The notes under the pieces: model-generated
Database searches by the model: none
What the model was told of the DNA's origin: nothing
What the model saw: only the letters and a program-made list of their open reading frames with translations
Program-made: the position numbers and the translations under genes
Assembly (NCBI GenBank): GCA_017311185.1
Contig: JAESUZ010005542.1
Location: 1-64,000 of the forward strand
Length of the DNA stretch: 64,000 bases
DNA from: Proteles cristata cristata
Lineage: Eukaryota; Chordata; Mammalia; Carnivora; Hyaenidae
Direction: 5' to 3'
Shown here: positions 58,631 to 64,000 of the stretch, piece by piece
How positions within the stretch are numbered: position 1 is the stretch's first letter
Layout of the letters: the number at the start of each line of letters is the position of its first letter

Positions 58631-59599
58631 CTTAAGCAGGATCCATGCAAGCCTGCCCAAAAGCAAGCCCCAACTCGGGTCTCAATCCCACGGCCCTGGA
58701 ATCATGACCCGAGCCGAAATGAAGAGTCAGTACACCCAGGCGCCCCAGCAGAGTCCATGCTCTTAACCGCAAGGCGAGGAGCAAATGAGACAGTGAATAA
58801 ACAACGAATCTCGGAGGTGCTAAGCAAGCCCCTGAAAAAGTGGCTGATGAGGCACTGAAACAACACATGAAAAGCAATGTGTGAGTCAAATAAAAAAAAT
58901 TAAGGGACCCCAGGACACAGGGATAAACGGAGGGCCAGCGTGGCCCAACGCGGCAGGCAGGGAACGGGGAAACGGAGGAAGCGGAGAGCTGACAAGCGGA
59001 TGAAACAGTGAAAGAACGAAACAGATGAAATCTGGGAGGAGGCGGGGGTGCAGGGCGAGGACCTGGAGGCCAAGTTGAGACGTGCTGCTCTGACCTTAAA
59101 GGCCGATGAACTAGTGAAGGTTTGCAGCAGAAGCTGCGGGCACTCTCCGCGGACTCGCTGAGCTCGGGAAGGCTAATGGGAATGGCAGGACAGAGGAGAG
59201 GCCGGGCGCCCAGCGGAGGGAGGTGGAGTGGGGGTGGCACACTTACCCCTCGATCAGCCGGTAGACCACACAGCAATCCTGATTAAGACCCCGCACCTTG
59301 AGGGCCTTGTCTAGAGAGTCGTAGACACTCATGCCATCCCGGACAGTCACCTGTGTGCGTGTGTGTGCGCGGACGGGTGGGTCAGTGCCCAACACGGGCC
59401 CCAGCCGACGTTCCCGTGCGTCTGTAAAAGCCTCCTCCCGCCCGAGTCAGCCTTCTGACCAAGACTTACAACGGGGTCCGTCCCCACCCCCTGCCAGACT
59501 CACCACCGTGCGTTGCTTGTTGGGCAGGTACACTTTGACAGTGCCCACTGCCCGGGACGGCTCGGCCCCGTTGGCAGGGGGGGCCCGTGATGGCTCCAT
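50019..59599 (-). CDS. ARAF: A-Raf serine/threonine kinase, spliced coding region (15 coding exons)
   Basis: A-Raf is a RAS-activated MAP3K that phosphorylates MEK1/2 in the cytosol and at membranes. Coding pieces (96+104+103+155+99+142+28+143+203+177+47+119+132+135+135 nt) add up in frame to 605 codons; human has 606. Order: RAS-binding domain (about 19-91, with the RAS-contacting Arg52), C1 zinc finger (about 99-145), 14-3-3 site RSTSTP with Ser214, N-region SGYY (298-301), kinase domain with GTGSFGTV (316-323), VAVK Lys335, HRDLK Asp428, DFG Asp446, and C-terminal 14-3-3 site RSASEP with Ser581. The net loss of one residue lies in the Ser-rich linker. All junctions are GT-AG except the acceptor of exon 13, where AG is missing. 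Confidence 0.95.
50353..50487 (-). CDS. ARAF: ARAF exon 15 (codons 517-561)
   Basis: [20 protein letters not shown] to REERPLFPQ, the C-lobe end of the kinase domain. Acceptor after a long C tract ending ACCAG, donor GTGGGT. Confidence 0.97.
50488..51500 (+). repeat. ARAF intron 14, degenerate array of GGATTCTGGGTCTC type
   Basis: Almost the whole 1-kb intron is built from loose + strand copies of GAGGACTCTGGGTATCT, GGGGCCTGGAGGCT and GGATTCTGGGTCT. Examples include GGACTGTGGGTGTCTTGGGG, GGGTTCTGGGTCTC, AAGTTCTGGGTCTGGAGG, GACTGTGGGTATCTGAG, GAGGATTCTGAG and GAGGACTCTGGGAG. Spacing is irregular, 30-60 bp. No gene is inside. Confidence 0.6.
51501..51632 (-). CDS. ARAF: ARAF exon 14 (codons 473-516)
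   Basis: [20 protein letters not shown] to SHIGSRDQ. The human GCRDQ reads GSRDQ here (Cys to Ser). Acceptor TCAAAG, donor GTGAGC. Confidence 0.96.
51633..51871 (-). other. ARAF: ARAF intron 13
   Basis: 239 nt, GTAAGT to TCAAAG, no recognised element. Confidence 0.8.
51872..51990 (-). CDS. ARAF: ARAF exon 13 (codons 433-472), no AG acceptor
   Basis: [20 protein letters not shown] to PSGSVLWM, carrying the DFG motif and activation segment. Donor GTAAGT is normal. The expected 5' edge ACATCTTCC (51990) is preceded by CCCTGGTGG instead of a pyrimidine tract and AG. The nearest upstream AG (19 nt away) would shift the frame, and a TAG sits in frame just upstream. The exon body itself looks intact and conserved, so an assembly error or a recent replacement of the intron end is more likely than loss of the gene. 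Confidence 0.9.
51991..52400 (+). repeat. Degenerate ~50-bp tandem array in ARAF intron 12
   Basis: A GACCCTGACCGGAAGCCCCC-like block recurs near 52041, 52094, 52137, 52184, 52239, 52289 and 52340, spacing 43-55 bp. It is followed each time by variants of AATTAATGCC-CCACAGCCGTCATG. The last unit runs right up to exon 13. One unit shares CCAAAGTCCCCA with the complement of exon 13. Confidence 0.65.
52482..52528 (-). CDS. ARAF: ARAF exon 12 (codons 417-433)
   Basis: [15 protein letters not shown], 47 nt, with the catalytic HRD Asp428. Acceptor CCTACAG. The donor GTATCT is weaker than usual. Confidence 0.96.
52636..52812 (-). CDS. ARAF: ARAF exon 11 (codons 358-417)
   Basis: [20 protein letters not shown] to [10 protein letters not shown]. 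Kinase N-lobe to hinge ([11 protein letters not shown]). Acceptor CCTACAG, donor GTGAGC. Confidence 0.97.
52813..54578 (-). other. ARAF: ARAF intron 10
   Basis: 1.77 kb. Contains an antisense MIR (53290-53515). From 53800 to 54350 the sequence has many TTAATTAA-type and GATTA/TAATC blocks but no recognised repeat or gene. Confidence 0.7.
53290..53515 (-). mobile_element. MIR relic, antisense
   Basis: TCACTGTGCAACCTCAGGGAGG, CCTCTCTGTGCCTCATTTTCC and AAGGCACTTAGAAGAGCAC are complements of MIR consensus blocks. Confidence 0.85.
54579..54781 (-). CDS. ARAF: ARAF exon 10 (codons 291-358)
   Basis: [20 protein letters not shown] to FKNEMQVL. Carries the N-region SGYY, the glycine loop GTGSFGTV and the ATP-binding Lys335. 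Acceptor CCCACAG, donor GTGAGA. Confidence 0.97.
54874..55016 (-). CDS. ARAF: ARAF exon 9 (codons 243-290)
   Basis: [20 protein letters not shown] to PLADDKKKV, the Ser-rich linker. Compared with human it is shortened in PSVPSGRK and lengthened in PSSSEQRE, giving a net loss of one residue. Acceptor CCGCAG, donor GTAAGT. Confidence 0.95.
55112..55139 (-). CDS. ARAF: ARAF exon 8, 28-nt micro-exon (codons 234-243)
   Basis: LTAQGFGTD plus one base, against LTGQSFSTD in human. Acceptor TTCCAG, donor GTGAGT. The frame is kept only if it is spliced in. Confidence 0.93.
55243..55384 (-). CDS. ARAF: ARAF exon 7 (codons 186-233)
   Basis: [20 protein letters not shown] to MDSSLLQ. Contains the inhibitory 14-3-3 site RSTSTP (Ser214). 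Acceptor CTGGCAG, donor GTTGGT (weak). Confidence 0.95.
55505..55800 (+). mobile_element. L2 relic
   Basis: CCTGTGCCAGATACCATTACAGG, CTTGCCCTCATGGGACTGAT and CTGAGCAAAGACCTAAAGGAG follow the L2 3' consensus order. Confidence 0.75.
56172..56372 (+). mobile_element. CAN SINE in ARAF intron 6
   Basis: GGGGCGCCTGGGTGGCTCAG head, shortened CT region, AAATAAATAAATCG and poly-A tail. Followed at once by an antisense copy. Confidence 0.93.
56382..56594 (-). mobile_element. CAN SINE, antisense, in ARAF intron 6
   Basis: AATTTAATGTTTTTAGTTATTT start and GAGCCACCCAGGCGCCCC end. GAAAATGTTT flanks it on both sides. Forms a tail-to-tail inverted pair with the previous SINE. Confidence 0.93.
56624..56772 (+). 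mobile_element. CAN SINE, truncated internally
   Basis: GGACTCCTGGGTGGCTCAG head. The CT-rich part is reduced to one short CTCTCTCTCT run and the tail is a long AC-interrupted poly-A. Confidence 0.9.
57385..57560 (+). mobile_element. MIR relic (well preserved)
   Basis: CTTGTTCTAGGCACTGGACATG, AAATCCTCACCAGAACCCTATG and GATGAGAAAACCAAGGCCCAG are MIR blocks in order. Confidence 0.9.
57666..57764 (-). CDS. ARAF: ARAF exon 6 (codons 153-186)
   Basis: [20 protein letters not shown] then [12 protein letters not shown]. Human has FYHSV and NELLTP at the two variant sites. Acceptor CCTCAAG, donor GTAGGG. Confidence 0.95.
57870..58024 (-). CDS. ARAF: ARAF exon 5 (codons 102-153), C1 zinc finger
   Basis: [20 protein letters not shown] to CVDMSTNRR. 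The His/Cys zinc ligands of the cysteine-rich domain (CxxC, CxxC, H, C) are all present. Acceptor TAGCAG, donor GTGAGC. Confidence 0.97.
58118..58220 (-). CDS. ARAF: ARAF exon 4 (codons 67-101)
   Basis: [20 protein letters not shown] to LTMHNF, second half of the RAS-binding domain and the first zinc ligand His. Acceptor CCTGCAG, donor GTGAGT. Confidence 0.97.
58340..58470 (+). mobile_element. MIR relic, split by a SINE
   Basis: CCATTTTCCAGATGAGGAAACT and GTGACTTGCCCCAGGCCACA. The MIR end AGAGTCCATGCTCTT is duplicated around the next SINE, then continues AACCGC at 58764. Confidence 0.85.
58484..58746 (-). mobile_element. CAN SINE, antisense, with expanded GA tract
   Basis: TTTATGAGAGAGAGTATG start and CACCCAGGCGCCCC end, with about 90 bases of (GA)n-rich sequence (58540-58628). 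The duplication AGAGTCCATGCTCTT flanks it. Confidence 0.93.
58747..59246 (-). other. ARAF: ARAF intron 3, proximal part
   Basis: The rest of intron 3 (58221-59246) beyond the MIR and SINE. The region around 58780-59010 is rich in GAAACAG/GAACGGAG phrases but no feature is recognised. Confidence 0.6.
59247..59350 (-). CDS. ARAF: ARAF exon 3 (codons 33-67)
   Basis: [20 protein letters not shown] to VYRLIEG, the core of the RAS-binding domain with Arg52. Residue 66 is Glu where human has Lys. Acceptor CACACAG, donor GTAAGT. Confidence 0.96.
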
Positions 59600-59658
59600 G
59601 GAGCCTAGGACTTTGTCAAGACGGGCTGAGGTGGGGCCGGGCAGGCGCCATGGGGCTC
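59504..59658 (-). CDS. ARAF: ARAF exon 2 with the start codon (codons 1-32)
   Basis: About 59 untranslated bases, then ATG at 59599-59597 inside the perfect palindrome GGCTCCATGGAGCC. Encodes [20 protein letters not shown] then [12 protein letters not shown]. Acceptor GTTCTAG, donor GTGAGT. Confidence 0.96.
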
Positions 59659-61209
59659 CTAGAACACAGGAGGGATTCAGGGGCCCAGTAATGACAGTCT
59701 GGAAGCAAAGTGGCAGGGATAAAAAAAAAATTCAATCTCCAGGCTCCACATCACCCCGTCACCTAATCTCCACACAACAGCCCAAAGGATCCGGTGAAAC
59801 ACCCCGAACTCATCCAGTCCCTCCTCTGCTCAGCCTCGCCCGTTGTTTGTCTCGCTCTAGGGTTCACTGCCTAGGGCTGGGGGTGGAGCGGAGGGGCAGT
59901 AAGGACACAATGAGAGGCAGCACACTCTGTCCCGGAGAGCACGGGAGCACCAAGTCTCTGTGCTGGGGGCTAACGAGCAAGTCAAACCACACTGCAGTGG
60001 GGCGTGTCAGGTACATAATGGACGTGAACAGACTGTCCTGGCTTTTTAATGGAGAAAGGGTGGTTGCCAGATACTGCGGTGGCAGAGATGTCACAGACAG
60101 GATGGTGGGAAACAAACAGAAGATCAGATACAGCCCTTAGCTTGGGGGCAATGGGATTTGCACCAAAGAGTCTTCTTTTTTTTTTAATTTTTAATGTTTT
60201 GTATTTATTTCTGAGAGAGAGAGAGCATGGGCAGGGGAGGGTCAGAGAGAGAGAGGGAGATACAGACTCTGAAGGGAGGCTCCAGGCTCTGAGCTAGCTG
60301 TCAGCACAGAGCCTGATGTGGGGCTCGAACCCACGAAACGTGAGATCATGACTTGAGCCGGAGTCGGCCGCTTAACTGACTGAGCCACCCAGGCGCCCCC
60401 ACCAGAGTGTTCTTAAGGGCACTGCAGGAACCCCTAAGCCCCGGGCTGTAACGGAAGGTAGGCTCTCAAACACTGTACTACGTGGCTAATGGCAGTCACC
60501 AGACTGTGATGGGGAGTTCATAGGGGCTCAGCAGACCCTATACTGCAGGGACCATAAGGGAGAGAAGAATGGATAATGGACGTCACCGGACATTGTCATG
60601 GGAAATGGAGGATGATAGTGCATCACCAAACACGGTCAGGGTGAGATAAACAGGGGTAAAACGGGGGTGCGGGGCTCTAAAATCCCCCTTAACTAATGTA
60701 GGGATCACAGACATATTACTGATGATAATGGAAGGAGGGTTCAAGAATAAAGGGGGAACCTTCAAACATTCTCCCGGTGGGTCAGACATTGATCCAGAAT
60801 AAGGGGAGCGACTAGTGCACGACATCTCCACGCACTCCCCGTTGTCTTCAAGGAAAGGTCACCAAGAGACCTCAAAGAGGTTTGGAAGTCTAGGCACCAC
60901 GCCACAGCCCAAGCCCCATTCAGCCTGGCCCCGCCCACCGAGGTCGGCCTTCCAGCTCTGCGCAGGCGCGCTGCCACACGCGACGGGCGAAACCATCCCC
61001 CGCAGCCTTACACCCCTATTCCTGTCCACCCCACCCCACCCCCCCGCTGTCGACGATGGTCTCGCCCCGGGTCAAACCACTCCTCCGGTTCCGGGCGGGG
61101 GGCGCCGGGGCCCAGGCGAAGCCATCCTGGAGCTGAGCCTTTGGTCCCGGCTCCCTGCCCGTGCCCGGCGGCCGCTCCAGAAACCTAACCCCACCGGGCC
61201 CGCCCTCAC
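59659..61209 (-). other. ARAF: ARAF intron 1
   Basis: 1.55 kb with one antisense SINE. Phrases like CACACTGCAGTGGGG, TACTGCGGTGG, ACTGTACTACGTGGC and CTATACTGCAGGGAC recur in 59990-60560, weakly repetitive. The distal part is CpG-rich promoter flank. Confidence 0.75.
60176..60399 (-). mobile_element. CAN SINE, antisense, in ARAF intron 1
   Basis: TTTTTAATTTTTAATGTTTT start and GAGCCACCCAGGCGCCCC end. The duplication CACCAAAGAGT / CACCAGAGTGT is imperfect. Confidence 0.93.
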
Positions 61210-61320
61210 CTGTCACGCCACTACGGCCACCGCCGCCTCCATCTTGGGCCTGTCTTCTTGTTTCCTCGCAGAGTCCGCCTCCACGGCCCCTCGGACTTTC
61301 GCCATTGGCGCCACAGGATT
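61210..61320 (-). other. ARAF: ARAF exon 1 (non-coding)
   Basis: The - strand reads CGTGGAGGCGGACTCTGCGA, GAAACAAGAAGACAGGCCCA, AGATGGAGGCGGCGG and GGCGTGACAG before donor GTGAGG, matching the human ARAF leader. The 5' edge is approximate. AAGATGGAGGCGG resembles a YY1-type downstream element. Confidence 0.88.
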
Positions 61321-61470
61321 CAGCCCTCCATCCTTATTGGATTAGGGTCACGCCTGTCAAGGCAGGACCGGCGGAATGTGGGTCGTGTTCCGGATTAGGA
61401 GGGGCTGCCTGAAACGTCAGGGTCTGGGGCAAATTCACACGTCCGGACTCGCGCAGGCGCAATCAGGTGG
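61321..61470 (-). promoter_or_regulatory. ARAF: ARAF CpG-island promoter
   Basis: No TATA box; CpG-rich. Candidate elements are CCAAT boxes on the - strand (near 61305 and 61338, from ATTGG on the + strand) and an NRF1-like CGCGCAGGCGC at about 61450. This is typical of a housekeeping promoter, as expected for ARAF. Confidence 0.7.
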
Positions 61471-62340
61471 AGACCTGCTTGCCGTGCACTTTAACCCCAG
61501 TCGTGCCGTGGCAGAATGAAGCAGGAATTTTGTTCTGCTTTAAGGGTTCCTGAATCTGACCGGGCAATCCTTAAGTGCCTTTTTTCACCATTGACCGGAG
61601 ACCTTGTACCCACTTTGTACTCCGTTTTGCCGTTTTTGAAATGAGTTGAAATCAGACTAGTTTAACTGCAAAGTTTTCCACTTCTAAGAAACTTGTAGTC
61701 ACACCTTTTGATAACGGCGGGGCTCTAGGGTGGCCGAGGCTGGAGAGATCTGGCCCAGGAGGAGCGGCCTGCTGTTTGGGGAGGCTTACTGTAGGAATGG
61801 AGCTGGTAAGGATTTTGAGAGATAAGTCATAGACGGCCAGGCGTAGAAGCGAGGGAAGTGTGGACCTGAAATGGGGTACAGAGCAGGGACACGTGAAGGT
61901 ATTGTAGGGTAAAAAAAAAAAAAATGTTGAGTTGAATTTTCCCTGGTGTCAAAAGTGAACGAGGCTCTCCACCCTCCCTCTTCTTAGAGCATTTCCTTTA
62001 GAAAACTTGTAAAATTGCTTCTCAGTCTCTTCCAGGTGTATGTAAATCTTAAAAAGCTACACTGGCCTCTTACCAGCTTTACTACCCAGGAATGTTGTTC
62101 TTAAGGGCCTTGGAGCCATCTCTTTGAAATGGAAACACCAATGAGTCTACCACCCTTATATCCATAGGAATTTGACCTAGGCTTCTGGCTCCAACTTGTC
62201 AAAGAGATCTGTGTTTTCATTTTTCCTTTGGGTAAAGGCAGATGGCGACCCCAATCTCTAGGTGAATTTGAGAAGAGCTATGTGTAGCACATAGTGCTGT
62301 CACGTTCTCTTGCTTGAGGATGAGTTTGAGAACATGCATG
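61471..62340. other. Intergenic sequence upstream of ARAF
   Basis: No gene or named repeat recognised. A 14-A run is at 61911. Confidence 0.55.
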
Positions 62341-62700
62341 TAACGGGTCATATCTGCCTGGCTATATAAAAGGATGAGGTTTCTTTCTGCCTTCGCAAGC
62401 TCTTGAGCGCATTGCTGGAACTTCGCACCGCAGCCTGCTTTGATGTTGATTGGACAGTGAAACTATTTCATTCTTTCCTACCTCGGTGGAGAGAGTTCGG
62501 CGGGAGATTTTATTTTGAACGATTTCCCGGACAGTGTGAACAGCCTGTGGTGTTTGAAGTGACTACATTCCCCTGTTTGGAGCCTCAGCTCCCTTATGTG
62601 GTGAAATGGGAAAGACCAGAGCAAAGTCACTTAGATGAGGGGACGTCAACATCCTTCAACTTGTATTTATTGTTTTTCTGCATATAGAGAGACGGAAGTC
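62341..62700 (+). other. TATA-bearing segment with a 94-codon open stretch, possible LTR or promoter
   Basis: CTATATAAAAGG at 62361-62372 is a strong TATA box. About 30 bases downstream lies CCTTCGCAAGCTC, a plausible start region, followed by sequence open in one frame to 62687 but without an in-frame ATG near its start. This layout would fit a solo LTR or an unannotated promoter. The open stretch has no recognisable domain. Confidence 0.35.
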
Positions 62701-62789
62701 TGGCTTACTGGGCTGCCGTAGAACCTCCATTTCCCATCGTCCCTTTTCCATTCGGATTTTCACCGTTTAGTGGCTAAAACTAAAAAGAC

Positions 62790-63620
62790 TGACAATACCA
62801 CATATCGTCGAGAATGTGGAGCAACTGGAACCCTTACTCGTTGCTGTCGGGAGTGCGAAATGGGAAACCGCTTTGGCAACAGATTGGAAGCTTCCTCTAA
62901 AGTCAAACACAGACACACCATGCAGTCAAGCAATCTCACTCCTAGGTATTTACTCCGAAGAAATAAAAACCTATGTCCAGTGATGTGCTGGTAAATGTTT
63001 AACAACCAGCTTTCCAGGAAAAGGAAAAAAAAAAAAAAAGAAAGCTCTAATTTGTAGCATTGCCAGCTGCGGTGTAAATAATCCCACCATGGCTTATTTC
63101 AAGCTACTCATATGAGCTCTCGGAACAAGAGTTGAGAAGAGATTTGCAGAATCAGCTCTAGTGAGCAGTCCACGGCATGCTATTGAAATATGTCCACACA
63201 AATACTTGCACTCAGATGCTCACATTAGTTTGATTCATAATAACAACAAAAATGGAAACAGCCCAGGTGTCCCATAACAGAAGAATTGACAGGAAACACA
63301 ACAATGAGATCATGGAATACTACTCAGCAATGAAAGGGAATCTCACAGACGGGAGAGTTGGGCAAAAGAATCGATCCAGACTCAAAGGAGAAATACTATT
63401 AGTCCACTTGTATGAAATGCTAAGTCAGACAAAACTCATCCACGATGAGGAAATTCAGGCTAGTTGTCTTGGGGGAGAATAACTGGGAAGGGCATGAAGG
63501 AAATTTCGGAGGTGACTGGACTGTTCAGTATGCATTTGCCAAAACTCATTGAACTCTATACTGAAACTGGGGACGTTTTATTGTGTGCAAAATATACTTC
63601 ATAAAAATGCATGGCAAAAC
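62790..63620 (+). mobile_element. Old L1 3' end, sense
   Basis: GAGTGCGAAATGGGAAACCGC, CTCCTAGGTATTTACTCCGA, GGAAACAGCCCAGGTGTCCC, ATACTACTCAGCAATGAAAG and GTATGAAATGCTAAGTCAGA follow the L1 ORF2-end/3' UTR order. Diverged, with a poly-A-rich gap at 63026-63041. Confidence 0.75.
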
Positions 63621-64000
63621 AATGGCTTCAAACATAGCTCCAACCATCTTGATTTCTTACAACTTCTTACTGGTTAGACAAAAAAAGAAAGTTAATTCTT
63701 TTTTCCGAAATTGAGTTCCTGAACCCCATAACTCCATTTCTCAGTGCACGAGCCACCTCAGCGCCACATGAGGCCAGGAACTCAGTGAAGGGCTCCAAAC
63801 ACTCACTCCAACTAAATATAATTTGGGGGGTTGAGGGAATACATGTTACATTTCAATTAACTTAAATATTATTCAATGATATTTTATTTGTTTGAACATT
63901 TTTATTTCTAGGCGGTATTTGAAGACACACTTTTGGCTGTGTTGCGCAAGGTTTGCGAAAAGATGAACAAAATCCTGCTGCCTTAAACTCACGGCACACG
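63621..64000. other. Right-edge intergenic sequence
   Basis: No feature recognised up to the window edge. Confidence 0.5.

Noticed and set aside
61016..61412. + strand open frames over the ARAF promoter as a divergent gene
   Set aside because: They are CpG-island translations without a supporting splice structure. A divergent transcript is possible but nothing in the sequence shows it.

Overview
The window is nuclear DNA from a carnivoran mammal, most likely a cat. About 40 copies of a tRNA-Lys-derived CAN SINE are scattered through it on both strands (head GGCGCCTGGGTGGCTCAG, CT-rich middle, AATAAATAAACATTAAA tail). The head and body read like the felid subfamily rather than the dog one. 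Carnivoran L1 3' ends, MIR and L2 relics and intron-rich conserved genes agree with this. The gene content matches the human Xp11.23 cluster ARAF-SYN1-TIMP1, shown here in the reverse of its usual orientation.

Three protein genes account for all recognisable coding sequence. SYN1 (synapsin I) runs on the + strand from the left edge, which lies inside its core promoter/5' UTR, to about 49.59 kb. It has 13 coding exons that join in frame into 706 codons. TIMP1 (metalloproteinase inhibitor 1) lies on the - strand wholly inside the 28.6-kb SYN1 intron 5 (about 35.04-38.92 kb). It has one non-coding and five coding exons giving 207 codons, and an AP-1/ETS promoter block. ARAF (A-Raf kinase) runs on the - strand from a CpG-rich promoter near 61.3 kb to its stop at 50.02 kb, with one non-coding and 15 coding exons giving 605 codons. 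Its 3' end meets the SYN1 3' end tail to tail at about 49.57 kb.

Layout: 1-0.6 kb SYN1 promoter edge and exon 1; 0.6-12.3 kb intron 1, holding a long degenerate ~75-bp tandem array (0.64-3.45 kb) and an antisense, decayed endogenous retrovirus with flanking LTR-like segments (4.3-10.8 kb); 12.3-15.0 kb SYN1 exons 2-5; 15.0-43.6 kb intron 5, with an AT-rich tandem array, nested L1 elements, many SINEs, the TIMP1 gene and an intronic CpG island at 42.2-42.5 kb; 43.6-49.6 kb SYN1 exons 6-13 and 3' UTR; 49.6-61.4 kb ARAF; 61.4-64.0 kb intergenic sequence with a TATA-bearing segment and an old L1 3' end.

No separate novel system is evident. Two things stand out. First, an unusual number of strongly diverged tandem (minisatellite-like) arrays sit in introns or UTRs of all three genes. 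Second, ARAF exon 13 has no AG splice acceptor in this sequence, at the very point where one of those arrays abuts the exon. The splice structure was worked out by hand from GT/AG signals, codon phase and knowledge of the protein families. Repeat names and edges are approximate because no database search was possible.
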